Origin: Trujillonella humicola
GTDB taxonomy: Bacteria; Actinomycetota; Actinomycetes; Mycobacteriales; Geodermatophilaceae
Direction: 5' to 3'
NCBI RefSeq assembly: GCF_046233715.1
Contig: NZ_JBJNRJ010000011.1
Coordinates: forward strand, 1-64,000
Length of the DNA: 64,000 nt
Shown here: one piece after another, positions 25,073 to 33,491 of the stretch
How the letters are laid out: every line of letters starts with the position of its first letter
Position numbering within the stretch: the stretch's first letter is position 1
Made by a program: the position numbers and the translations under genes
Notes under the pieces: generated by a model
Told to the model about the DNA's origin: nothing
Database searches by the model: none
Seen by the model: only the letters and a program-made list of their open reading frames with translations

Positions 25073-26236
25073 ATGCCTGAGGCCGTCGTCGTCGAGGCCG
25101 TCCGCACGCCGATCGGCAAGCGGAACGGCGCCCTGGCCGGGATCCACCCGGCCGACCTCTCCGCCGCCGTGCTGGCCGCGCTCGCGGAGCGCACCGGGAT
25201 CGACCCCGCCGTCGTCGACGACGTCGTCTGGGGGTGTGCCAACCAGGTCGGCGACCAGGGCTCGCAGCTGGGCCGGTACGCGGCGCTGGCCGCCGGGTGG
25301 CCGGAGACCGTGCCCGGGGTGACCGTCAACCGGGCCTGCGGGTCGAGCCAGTCCACCTTCGACTTCGCGGCGGGCATGGTCATGGCCGGCCAGTACGACG
25401 TCGTCGTCGCCGGCGGGGTGGAGTCCATGAGCCGGGTGCCCATCGGGCTCGGGCGCGAGCTCGGCCGCCCGGTCGGAGAGCTCGCACGGGAGCGCTACGC
25501 CGCCGCCCTCGCCGACTTCCCCGGCGGGAACTTCAACCAGGGGCTCGGGGCCGAGCTGATTGCCGCGAAGTGGGGCTTCACCCGCCGGCAGGTCGACGAG
25601 TACGCCGCGCGGTCCCACGAGCGAACGGCCGCGGCGGTGGACCGCGGCGCCTTCGACGCCGGATTGGTCCCCGTGCCCGCCGCTCCCGGCCTGACGGCCG
25701 ACGAGGGGCTGCGCCGGGGGACGACGGCGGAGAAGCTGGCGGCTTTGAAGCCCTCCTTCAAGGCCGACGGGGTGCTGCACGCGGGGAACTCCTCGCAGAT
25801 CAGCGACGGCGCCTCGGCCGCCCTGATCACCACGCCGGAGAAGGCGCGGGAGCTCGGCCTGACCCCGCTCGTCCGCTACCACACCGGCGCGGTCAGCGGC
25901 GCTGACCCGCTGATGATGCTGACCGGCCCCATCCCCGCCACCAAGAAGGTGCTGCGGCGCTCGGGCCTGGCCCTCGACGACATCGGCGCGTTCGAGGTCA
26001 ACGAGGCGTTCGCCTGCGTGCCGATGGCCTGGCAGGCGGAGTTCGGTGTCGACGACGAGCGGCTCAACCCGCTCGGCGGGGCCATCGCCGTGGGGCACCC
26101 GCTGGGTGCGTCCGGGACGATCCTCATGACCCGGCTCGTGCACCACATGCGCGAGCAGGGCATCCGGTACGGCCTGCAGACCATGTGCGAGGGCGGCGGA
26201 ACGGCCAACGCCACCGTCGTCGAGCTGGTGGGGTGA
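25073..26236 (+). CDS. Thiolase (acetyl-CoA acetyltransferase)
   Basis: A 387-residue classical thiolase with NRACGSSQS (nucleophile), NEAFACV, VGHPLGASG and MCEGGG all intact. Close relative of the thiolase at 20453. It follows the hydrolase by 60 bases, and its stop overlaps the MFS exporter start (GTGA). Confidence 0.92.
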   Translation: MPEAVVVEAVRTPIGKRNGALAGIHPADLSAAVLAALAERTGIDPAVVDDVVWGCANQVGDQGSQLGRYAALAAGWPETVPGVTVNRACGSSQSTFDFAAGMVMAGQYDVVVAGGVESMSRVPIGLGRELGRPVGELARERYAAALADFPGGNFNQGLGAELIAAKWGFTRRQVDEYAARSHERTAAAVDRGAFDAGLVPVPAAPGLTADEGLRRGTTAEKLAALKPSFKADGVLHAGNSSQISDGASAALITTPEKARELGLTPLVRYHTGAVSGADPLMMLTGPIPATKKVLRRSGLALDDIGAFEVNEAFACVPMAWQAEFGVDDERLNPLGGAIAVGHPLGASGTILMTRLVHHMREQGIRYGLQTMCEGGGTANATVVELVG

Positions 26237-27765
26237 CGGACCTGCGCCTCCCCGCGCATCCCGGCGCAGAGCCGCCCGGAACGGGCCGGCCGCGGCGGCC
26301 CACGTGGGCGGTCGTGGCGGTGTGCTGCGCCAGCGGCATGGTGGTGGCGCTGCAGCAGACCCTCGTCGTCCCGCTGCTGCCGGCGTTCCCGCGGCTGCTG
26401 GGCACGTCGGTCGAGAACGCCTCCTGGCTGGTCACCGCCACCCTGCTGACGGCCGCCGTCGCGACCCCGACCGTCGGGCGGCTCGCCGACATGTTCGGCA
26501 AGCGCCGGATGCTGCTCGCCTGCCTCGGCTCGATGGTCGCCGGATCCACGCTGGCCGCGATGTCGACCGGGTTCGTCGGGGTGGTGAGCGGCCGCGCACT
26601 GGAGGGGGTCGGCATCGCGCTGATCCCCGTCGGCATCAGCATCCTGCGCGACGAGCTGCCACGCTCCCGGGTGCCCGGGGCGGTCGCGTTGATGAGCGCC
26701 ACCCTCGGGATCGGTGCGGCGGCCGGTCCCGCGCTCTCCGGCGTGCTGTTCGACCATCTGGGCTGGAGCGCCGTCTTCTGGACCTCCGCGGCACTGGGCT
26801 GCCTGCTCGTCGGCGCGGTCGCTGTCGTGGTCCCGCAGTCCCCGGTCCGGACCCGTGGCCGCTTCGATGTCGTCGGGGCGGCCCTGCTGTCCCTCGCGCT
26901 CGGCGCACTGTTGCTGGCCATCACCAAGGGCGGCTCGTGGGGCTGGTCCAGTGGCCGGGTGACCGGGCTGCTGCTCGGTGCGGCCTGCGCGCTGGCGATC
27001 TGGGTGCCGCAGCAGCTGTGGGTCCGCGAGCCCGTGGTGGACCTGCGCGTCTCGGCGCGCCGGCCGGTGCTGTTCACCAACGCCGCCACGGTCCTGATCG
27101 GCTTCGCGATGTCGGCCAACATGCTGACGACGACCCAGCAGCTGCAGATGCCGTTGTCGACCGGGTACGGGTTCGGGCTCAGTCCCTCACTGGCGGGGCT
27201 GGGCTTGCTCCCGGCCGGGCTCGCCATGGTGGCGATGTCACCGGTGTCCGCGGCCCTGACGCGCCGCTACGGTCCGCGCGCGTCGCTGATGGCGGGGGGT
27301 GCCGTCCTCGCCGGGGGTTATGCCATCCGCGCCTGGCTGACCGACGCGGTCTGGCAGGTGGTCGCCGGTTCCGCGGTGGTCGCCACGGGCGCGGCCCTGG
27401 CCTACGCGGCCATGCCGCTGCTCATCATGAGGTCCGTGCCGGTCACCCAGACGGCGTCGGCCAACGGGTTGAACGCGCTGCTCCGTGCCATCGGCACATC
27501 CTCGTCCAGCGCCGCCGTGGGCAGTGTCCTCGCGTCGACCACGGTCGCCGTCGGCGCCACCACGCTGCCCGCGCTGGCCGCCTTCCAGCAGCTGTTCCTG
27601 CTCGCCGGGGTGGCCTCGGTGGCGGCCGTGGGTTTCGCCGCCCTGGTGCCGGCGGGCTCCCCGTCGGCGGCCGAGGACGACGTGGTGCCGGACGTGCCGG
27701 CGCTCGACGTCGCGACGGGTGTCGCCGACGGGGACCACGCGCGCCGCAGGACGCCTCCCGCTTAG
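26233..27765 (+). CDS. MFS transporter, DHA2-like (14 TM)
   Basis: A 510-residue membrane protein with about 14 hydrophobic segments. The loop after TM2 carries GRLADMFGKRR (motif A), and the 14-helix layout fits the drug:H+ antiporter-2 family. GTG 26233 overlaps the thiolase stop. It probably exports a toxic substrate or intermediate, or imports one; direction cannot be read from sequence. Its end overlaps that of the convergent tandem-TetR gene by four bases. Confidence 0.88.
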   Translation: MTDLRLPAHPGAEPPGTGRPRRPTWAVVAVCCASGMVVALQQTLVVPLLPAFPRLLGTSVENASWLVTATLLTAAVATPTVGRLADMFGKRRMLLACLGSMVAGSTLAAMSTGFVGVVSGRALEGVGIALIPVGISILRDELPRSRVPGAVALMSATLGIGAAAGPALSGVLFDHLGWSAVFWTSAALGCLLVGAVAVVVPQSPVRTRGRFDVVGAALLSLALGALLLAITKGGSWGWSSGRVTGLLLGAACALAIWVPQQLWVREPVVDLRVSARRPVLFTNAATVLIGFAMSANMLTTTQQLQMPLSTGYGFGLSPSLAGLGLLPAGLAMVAMSPVSAALTRRYGPRASLMAGGAVLAGGYAIRAWLTDAVWQVVAGSAVVATGAALAYAAMPLLIMRSVPVTQTASANGLNALLRAIGTSSSSAAVGSVLASTTVAVGATTLPALAAFQQLFLLAGVASVAAVGFAALVPAGSPSAAEDDVVPDVPALDVATGVADGDHARRRTPPA

Positions 27766-29192
27766 CGTTGCGGCGCCCGGCCCGGCGGGTCCCAGCCGAA
27801 CAGCCCGCGGGTGAGCAGCAGCGACTGGACCCGCCGCATCTCGTCGCCGGCCAGCACGGGCCGGTGCCGCCAAGCCTCGTAGGGCAGCTCGGTGAGCACC
27901 ACCCACAGGGCGACCAGGGCCGCCCGCGGCTCGGCGTCGGGCAGCAGCGGAGACCCGAGCAAGACCGTGCCGCCCACGTCCCGCAGGCAGTCGAGCAGCC
28001 GCCCCGTGGCCGGACGCAGCTCGGTCACGCCGGCGGCCTCGGTCGGCCAGAGGTGCAGCACCGTGCCGTGTCGTCGCACGACCCCGGTCCAGTCGTCGAG
28101 CCAGGTCTCCAGGGCGGGCACGTCGCCGACCTCGGGCAGCACGCTCAGCTGGGCGCAGACCGCGGACACGGCCTGGTCGGCCAGCGTGCGGAAGACGGCG
28201 GTGCGGTCGGTCCAGTACGCGTAGAAGCTGCCGTGGGCGACGCCGGCCTCGGCCACGATCTGGTTGACGCTCGTCCCGGCCAGTCCGCCTCGGTCGAACA
28301 CCGTGACGGCGGCCTGCAGCAGGCGCTCGACGGTCGGGCGGGCCCGCTCGGTGACCGGCCGGCGCAGGCCCGGGGGGAACGCGAGGACGTCCGGGTGGCC
28401 GGCGGGACGCCGCGGGCGTCCGGACGGGAGGCCGGGGCGGGCGCCGGCCCGGGTGGTCGGGAACAGGGTGCCGTGCAGCACCCGGGCGAGGACGACGTCG
28501 ACGTCGGCGGCCGCGGCCGCCGGCCTGCCCCCCGCGCGCGTGCCGGCCTCCAAGAGCACGTGCGACCAGGCCGTCAGCGCCATCACGGTCACGACGAGGG
28601 TCCGCGGCTCGAGCCCACCCAGGTCGGCGCTGAGCAGGCGGGGGAAGACGGCGGCCGTGAACCGCTCGAAGTGCTCCTCCTGCGGGTCCTCCGCCCCCCG
28701 GCTCTCCCGCGGGAGGGGCCAGAGCAGCCCCGGCGCGTAGGGCCGCATCACCTCAGCGAGCTCGTGCAGCCACGCGGCGAGGTCCTCGGCCGTCGCGGGG
28801 TCCGGGGTGAGCACCGGAAAGGCGTCGTGATGGACCGACAGGGCCGAGCCGAGCTCCGCGACCAGCATCTGGAACAGCGACTGCTTGCCGTCGAAGTACT
28901 GGTAGAACGCCGCGTCGGAACGTCCCGTGGCGGCGGCGATCGCGGCGCTGCTCGTCCCGTGGAAGCCCTGGTCGCTGAAGAGCCGGCGAGCCGCGTCGGC
29001 CATCTCCCGGATCGCCCGGGTCCCCTCGGGCCCGATCTCCGGGCCGACCGGGTAGGAGTCGCGGCGCCGGACCGGGAAGCCGGTTGCCGTCCCGCCTCCG
29101 GTGGTGTCCGGGAACCGCTGCATCGATCCGCCGGCTCCCTCGGTCTGCGGTCCGGGAGCCCCGGGCGTCCCCGTCCGCGTGCGGCGGGGCAC
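27762..29192 (-). CDS. Tandem TetR regulator with two TetR units
   Basis: A 476-residue protein containing two complete TetR units. The first HTH is at about residues 58-103 (AIREMADAARRLFSDQGFHG, then SSAAIAAATGRSDAAFYQYF); the second begins near residue 285 (ERLLQAAVTVFDRGGLAGTS, then VNQIVAEAGVAHGSFYAYW). Each is followed by a helical ligand domain. The two-TetR layout is that of mycobacterial Mce3R, a lipid-metabolism regulator; orthology is not claimed. GTG 29192 is used; ATG 29123, with GGGAG upstream, is a credible shorter start. An operator C-like site lies just upstream, making it the best local candidate for that regulon. Confidence 0.88.
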   Translation of the reverse strand: MPRRTRTGTPGAPGPQTEGAGGSMQRFPDTTGGGTATGFPVRRRDSYPVGPEIGPEGTRAIREMADAARRLFSDQGFHGTSSAAIAAATGRSDAAFYQYFDGKQSLFQMLVAELGSALSVHHDAFPVLTPDPATAEDLAAWLHELAEVMRPYAPGLLWPLPRESRGAEDPQEEHFERFTAAVFPRLLSADLGGLEPRTLVVTVMALTAWSHVLLEAGTRAGGRPAAAAADVDVVLARVLHGTLFPTTRAGARPGLPSGRPRRPAGHPDVLAFPPGLRRPVTERARPTVERLLQAAVTVFDRGGLAGTSVNQIVAEAGVAHGSFYAYWTDRTAVFRTLADQAVSAVCAQLSVLPEVGDVPALETWLDDWTGVVRRHGTVLHLWPTEAAGVTELRPATGRLLDCLRDVGGTVLLGSPLLPDAEPRAALVALWVVLTELPYEAWRHRPVLAGDEMRRVQSLLLTRGLFGWDPPGRAPQR

Positions 29193-29222
29193 CCGACCGA
29201 TGAGCGGCCGGAATCGTGTGAC

Positions 29223-29240
29223 GAATCTATCTCACTTGCC
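29223..29240. promoter_or_regulatory. Operator C-like element before tandem-TetR gene
   Basis: GAATCTATCTCACTTGCC matches GAATCAGCTAACTCATCTGC at 23374 if a 3-base gap is allowed. On the minus strand it covers a possible -10 box TAGATT, about 30 bases before the start codon, so it could serve autoregulation. Confidence 0.45.
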
Positions 29241-29395
29241 TGTATGACGATGGTCTCATTGGTGTCACGGCTCACAGGATCGCGCTCGGCGGTGGATGTC
29301 CGTGGCAGGTCGTGTTGCTCCGCCCGGTGATCCCGCCCGAGTAGACCCATGCCCCACGTCGTCCCGACCGCCCCGCGTCCCCGGAGGGGGACTGG

Positions 29396-29914
29396 GTGGG
29401 CACGGCCCACCTGCGCCTCGAGCGGCACGGGTCGTTCGCGCACCTCGTCGTCGACCGGCCGGTGGCACGCAACGCCATGACGCCGGCGATGTACTGGGGG
29501 ATCCGGCTGGCCGTGTGCAGACGGCGGAGCGAGACCCCGGGCTCGCGGGGGCTGCTGATCGCCGGTACGGGCGACGTCCTGATCTCCGGCGGGGACCTGT
29601 CCGGCACCGGGGACGGTGGCTGGACCGACTTCGGCGACTTCCTGATGGACGTGACGCCGTCCGACACCCTCCGGCAGGCGGCGACCGTGCCGGACGGCGC
29701 CGGTCGCGCGCAACGACATCGAGCGCAGCCTCGACGCGCGGATCGGCCGCTACGACGGCATCGCGATGCGGACCAGCCTCCAGGGCCGGAGGTGCGCGAG
29801 GGCCACCTGGCCTTCAAGGAGCGCCGCGGTGCCGCCTGGGTCCACTCCGACCTGGGCGCCGCCGGCTCTGAGGCCGGGGGTGGACCGGGCCGGGAGGGCC
29901 ATCGTCTTACCTAG
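29396..29914 (+). pseudogene. Enoyl-CoA hydratase remnant with internal deletion
   Basis: The start is intact (GTG 29396, ribosome site GGAGGGGG): HLVVDRPVARNAMTPAMYWGIR then LLIAGTGDVLISGGDLSG, the crotonase N-terminal half. After LRQAAT the whole oxyanion/catalytic centre is missing. The C-terminal tail resumes in another frame (PVARNDIERSLDARIGRYDGIAM) and then returns to the first frame (PEVREGHLAFKERRGAAWVH). It lacks about 90-120 residues and has two frame changes, so it is not functional. Confidence 0.8.
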
Positions 29915-29925
29915 TTGTCTGATTC
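29910..29925 (+). promoter_or_regulatory. Operator C-like element upstream of CMD-family gene
   Basis: CCTAGTTGTCTGATTC shares the CTGATTC end with the sites at 8293, 23374 and 36312. It overlaps the last codons of the hydratase remnant and lies 145 bases before the CMD-family gene. Confidence 0.45.
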
Positions 29926-30070
29926 ACGGGGGCGGATTAGTGTCGCCCGTCACGAGGGCAGCTCGGCGGCCGGCCTGCGCAGGGGCGCAGCAGCTCCCGC
30001 CGGCCCCGGGCGCACCGAGCCCGGGCCATCCGCAGCAGAGGCACCTGTCGGCCGAGAGAGGGAGACGCTG

Positions 30071-30655
30071 GTGGTCCGCATCGAGCCCGTCCCGTGGGAC
30101 GACCTGCCCGAGGAGTCGCGCGCCATGCTCGAGGCGGGTGCCGCCTCCGGGATGTACACGACCACGATGCCCATGCAGGTGGTCGCCTACAGCTCCGCGG
30201 CGCTGCAGGCCATGCACGCTGCCTACACCGCCACCTTCGGCAGGGGCCTGCTCGAGCCACGCCTGGTGGAGCTGGTCCGCCTCCGCAGCGCCCAGGCCGG
30301 CGGGTGTGCCCCCTGCGCGTCGTCCCGCAAGGACGACTCGGTCGGCGAGGACGACGTCGCCTGCCTGGTCGCCCCCGACCCGGCCGTGTTCGCGCCGCGC
30401 GAGCTCGCCGCCCTCCGCTTCTTCGACCAGCTCTGCTACGACCACCACGGCATCGACGAGGGGACCTTCCGCGGCCTCCTGGAGGTGTTCTCACCCGCCG
30501 AGGTCGTCGAGCTGGGCTTCCTGTGCGGCAACTTCCTGGGCGGGCACCGGTTCATGCACGCCCTCGACGTGCTCGGGGACGGCGAGCCCCTCGTGCGCTT
30601 CGACCCGTCCGAGATCGACCGGTCGCAGGCGACCGCCGACGCCGGCCCGGCCTGA
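30071..30655 (+). CDS. Carboxymuconolactone decarboxylase/AhpD-family protein
   Basis: A 194-residue all-helical CMD-superfamily protein with the AhpD-type C-x2-C pair in GGCAPCASSRKDD and C-terminal LCGNFLGGHRFMHALD. GTG 30071 has GAGGGAG upstream; longer readings have poor support. The CxxC implies peroxidase/disulfide chemistry more than decarboxylation. First gene of a likely CMD-SDR-FadR operon. Confidence 0.82.
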   Translation: MVRIEPVPWDDLPEESRAMLEAGAASGMYTTTMPMQVVAYSSAALQAMHAAYTATFGRGLLEPRLVELVRLRSAQAGGCAPCASSRKDDSVGEDDVACLVAPDPAVFAPRELAALRFFDQLCYDHHGIDEGTFRGLLEVFSPAEVVELGFLCGNFLGGHRFMHALDVLGDGEPLVRFDPSEIDRSQATADAGPA

Positions 30656-30694
30656 CGGCCTGGCGACAACCGCAGGACCGAAGGAGAGACATCG

Positions 30695-31504
30695 ATGGAT
30701 CTGCAGTTGGCGGGCAAGCGGGCGCTGGTCACCGGGAGCAGCGCCGGCATCGGCGTCGGCATCGCCGAGATGCTCGCGGCCGAGGGCGTGTCGGTCGTCG
30801 TGCACGGGCGCAACGCCGAGCGCACACGGGCGGTCGCCGAGCGCATCGCGGCGGGCGGGGGGAAGACCGCGTATGCCGTCGGCAGCCTGTCGACCGACGA
30901 GGGCGCGGCCGAGGTCGCGGACGCCGCGCTGGTGGCGTTCGACGGGATCGACATCCTCGTGAACAACGCCGGTGGCGCCGCGGAGGCGACCAACCCCTCG
31001 TGGTTCGCCACCGGCACCGAGGCGTGGCTGGACACGTACCAGAGCAACGTCCTGGCCGCGGTGCGCCTGATCCACCGGCTGACGCCGGGCATGCGCGAGC
31101 GCGGCTGGGGCCGGGTGATCAACATCGGCACGGGCGCCGCCATCACCCCCACCTCCGCGCAGCCGGACTACGGCCCGTCCAAGGCGGCGATGCTCAACAT
31201 GTCCCTCGGCCTGTCCAAGGCGCTCAAGGGCACGGGCGTCACGTCCAACACGGTCTCGCCCGGCATGATCCGGACCGAGGGGCTGGAGCGGTTCCTGGCC
31301 AACTTCGCCGAGAAGCGCGGCTGGGGGGACGACCTGCAGAAGGCCGAGGACTACATCGTCAAGGGGACCGGCCAGACGGTCTCCCGGGTCGGCGAGGTCG
31401 ACGACATCGCCTACGGCGTCGTCATGCTGGCCAGCCCCCGCTCAGACTTCGTCAACGGGGTCAACCTGCACCTCGACGGCGGGATCAGCCCGTCGATCCA
31501 CTGA
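30695..31504 (+). CDS. Short-chain dehydrogenase/reductase
   Basis: A 269-residue classical SDR: TGSSAGIGVG cofactor loop, NNAGG, catalytic Ser in NIGTGAA and Y-x3-K in DYGPSKAA, then VSPGMIRTEG. It has a ribosome site AAGGAGAG before ATG 30695. Likely a 3-oxoacyl- or hydroxy-substrate dehydrogenase; specificity cannot be read. Confidence 0.9.
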   Translation: MDLQLAGKRALVTGSSAGIGVGIAEMLAAEGVSVVVHGRNAERTRAVAERIAAGGGKTAYAVGSLSTDEGAAEVADAALVAFDGIDILVNNAGGAAEATNPSWFATGTEAWLDTYQSNVLAAVRLIHRLTPGMRERGWGRVINIGTGAAITPTSAQPDYGPSKAAMLNMSLGLSKALKGTGVTSNTVSPGMIRTEGLERFLANFAEKRGWGDDLQKAEDYIVKGTGQTVSRVGEVDDIAYGVVMLASPRSDFVNGVNLHLDGGISPSIH

Positions 31505-31575
31505 GCGCCCGCCGCCGGGACGGACCCCGGACGCGCCGGTAGCGTGCTGCCCCGGAGGACGACGAGCGGGGCGCG

Positions 31576-32331
31576 ATGACGGTGGAGCAGGCGGAGGGCG
31601 GCACGGCCCGCCGTCCCAAGGCGGCGGTCGTGGTGGCGCACCGGATCGCGGAGCTGATCAGCGCGGGGGAGCTGCAGGAGGGCGACCCGCTGCCCAACGA
31701 GACGGCCATGCTCGCCGACCTCGGCGTCAGCCGGCCGACCCTGCGCGAGGCCCTGCGACTGCTGGAGACCCAGGGCGTGCTGCGGATGAAGTCCGGTCCC
31801 GGTGGGGGCCCCGTCGTCCGCCGTCCCGACCCGGGGAACCTGGCCGGCGCCATGACCTTGCTGCTGCAAGGCCTGGGCGCCGGCTTCGGCGAGGCGCTGG
31901 TGGCCTGGGCCGCGCTCGAGCCCGTCGCCGCCGGCCTGGCGGCGCGGGCGGCCACCGACGGGCAGCTGGCGGCCCTCGAGGAGCAGGCCGCGCGGATGGC
32001 GGCGGCCTCCGCCGAACCAGCCTTCTACACGGAGAACGCCCGCTTCCACGCGCTGCTCGCCGAGGCGGCGGGCAACACGGTCGTCCTCGTCGTCCTGGAG
32101 GCCATCGCCCGCATCACCGCGGGGATCGGCGCCGGCATCTCGGTGCCGCGGTCGTTCCGGGGGGCCCTGGCCGACCAGGCCCTCGACCTCGTCGAGGCCC
32201 TGCGAGCGCGCGACGAGGCGGCGGCCACCGCGGTGATGGCCGCGACCATGGGCGACTGGCAGCGGTTCGTCGCCTCCCGCTACCCGGACCTGCGCGCCGA
32301 GCCGATCCGCTGGACGCCGGTCGCGGACTGA
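31576..32331 (+). CDS. GntR/FadR-type transcriptional regulator
   Basis: A 251-residue protein: winged HTH at about residues 17-85 (RIAELISAGELQEGDPLPNETAMLADLGVS, then RPTLREALRLLETQGVL) and an all-helical FCD ligand domain with acidic/His residues (ENARFHALLAEAAGN). FadR-subfamily members sense acyl-CoA or small acids. A TAGCGT -10-like box at 31540-31545 precedes it. Its targets are unknown; none of the three operator families resembles the usual GntR half-sites. Confidence 0.9.
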   Translation: MTVEQAEGGTARRPKAAVVVAHRIAELISAGELQEGDPLPNETAMLADLGVSRPTLREALRLLETQGVLRMKSGPGGGPVVRRPDPGNLAGAMTLLLQGLGAGFGEALVAWAALEPVAAGLAARAATDGQLAALEEQAARMAAASAEPAFYTENARFHALLAEAAGNTVVLVVLEAIARITAGIGAGISVPRSFRGALADQALDLVEALRARDEAAATAVMAATMGDWQRFVASRYPDLRAEPIRWTPVAD

Positions 32332-32343
32332 GCCCGCGGGCCG

Positions 32344-33411
32344 TCAGGCGCCGCGGGACAGCACCGGGTCCGTGGCGCGGGCGGCGGCGGGGGCGGGGGA
32401 GGACTCGGCGTCGGGGTAGAACCGGGTGCTCCAGCGGCGCAGGGCCCGGAAGCCGGCTGCCTCGCTGGTCGCCAGCGCCGGGGGGTCCAGGTACATCTGG
32501 TTGTCCCAGATCGTGATGTCCTGCGGCAGGGCGCCCTTGATGACGTCCAGCCGGCGGGTCCGGTCCTCGGCGGTGCTGCCGGGGACGTCCTCCAGCCAGT
32601 AGGTGCCGAACATCTCGGTGCGGTCGTCGTCGACGGGCGTGGTGGAGATCAGCATCAGCCGCCACCCCTCGGGGGTCAGTTCGGCGTTGTAGGCGAAGCC
32701 GATCCCGACCGAGTGGATCGTGATGGTGTTCCGCCGGTCGTCGGGCCGGTCCACGCCGTCGGCCCAGCGCCGGCCGAAGCCCGCCACCGTGTGCCACACG
32801 GTGTCGGTCACGTCCTGCTGCAGGATCACCGGCGCCAGCGGGGTGCCGTGGACGAAGCGGAAGTGCTCGGGGTCGACGGAGTTCTCGAGCACGTACTGCG
32901 GGTGCACCTGGGTGTCGGTGTAGTGCGAGGTGCCGTCGGGCAGCGGCGACTGGAACGTCAGGCCGGCGATGTGCGGGGTCACGTCGGTCAGCAGGTCCGG
33001 GATGTCGTAGAACGGGTCCCGCCCGTGCAGGTCGTGCCACAGGAAGAGGACGTCGTCCTTCTCCTGCACGTGCCACGTCCGGATCCGGCGGGCGTTGTTG
33101 GGCCGGTCCTGGTAGGGGATGGACACGTTCCGGCCGTCGGGCCCCCACGTCCAGCCGTGGAAGGGGCACTGGATCCCCGTGGCGGTGACCGTGCCGCCGT
33201 ACGCCAGGTTCGCGCCCAGGTGCCGGCAGTAGGCGTCCATCACATGGACGACCTGCTGCTCGTCCCGCCAGGCGACGAGGTCCTGCCCGAAGTACCGCAG
33301 CGGGACGACGCCCTCCGCCGGCACCGTGGAGGACCAGCCGATCTGGAACCAGCCGGTGGGCTTCATGCTCAGGGTCGTCCGCACGGGGCACTCCTCGGTC
33401 TTCCGGATCAC
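32344..33411 (-). CDS. Rieske non-heme iron oxygenase, KshA-like
   Basis: A 355-residue oxygenase alpha subunit. Rieske ligands lie in CRHLG and CPFHGW; the mononuclear iron site is NSVDPEHFRFVH, with a later Asp in IWDNQMY. The overall layout resembles the terminal oxygenase of 3-ketosteroid 9-alpha-hydroxylase and related monooxygenases. No reductase component is nearby. GTG 33411 would give an almost leaderless mRNA after TATACA (33425-33420); GTG 33384, preceded by GAGGAG, is an alternative. It probably hydroxylates a ring; exact substrate unknown. Confidence 0.87.
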   Translation of the reverse strand: MIRKTEECPVRTTLSMKPTGWFQIGWSSTVPAEGVVPLRYFGQDLVAWRDEQQVVHVMDAYCRHLGANLAYGGTVTATGIQCPFHGWTWGPDGRNVSIPYQDRPNNARRIRTWHVQEKDDVLFLWHDLHGRDPFYDIPDLLTDVTPHIAGLTFQSPLPDGTSHYTDTQVHPQYVLENSVDPEHFRFVHGTPLAPVILQQDVTDTVWHTVAGFGRRWADGVDRPDDRRNTITIHSVGIGFAYNAELTPEGWRLMLISTTPVDDDRTEMFGTYWLEDVPGSTAEDRTRRLDVIKGALPQDITIWDNQMYLDPPALATSEAAGFRALRRWSTRFYPDAESSPAPAAARATDPVLSRGA

Positions 33412-33491
33412 AAAATTCCTGTATAGAAATTAACGGTTCAGCGGCCGGACGGCAAGGGACCGCGGGCCCGAGGCGGCGACAGGAGGCGGAC

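Noticed and set aside
33422..33441. AT-rich stretch in the Rieske/ligase gap as operator B or C
   Set aside because: It contains TTAACGGTTCAG but aligns poorly with both consensus sequences.
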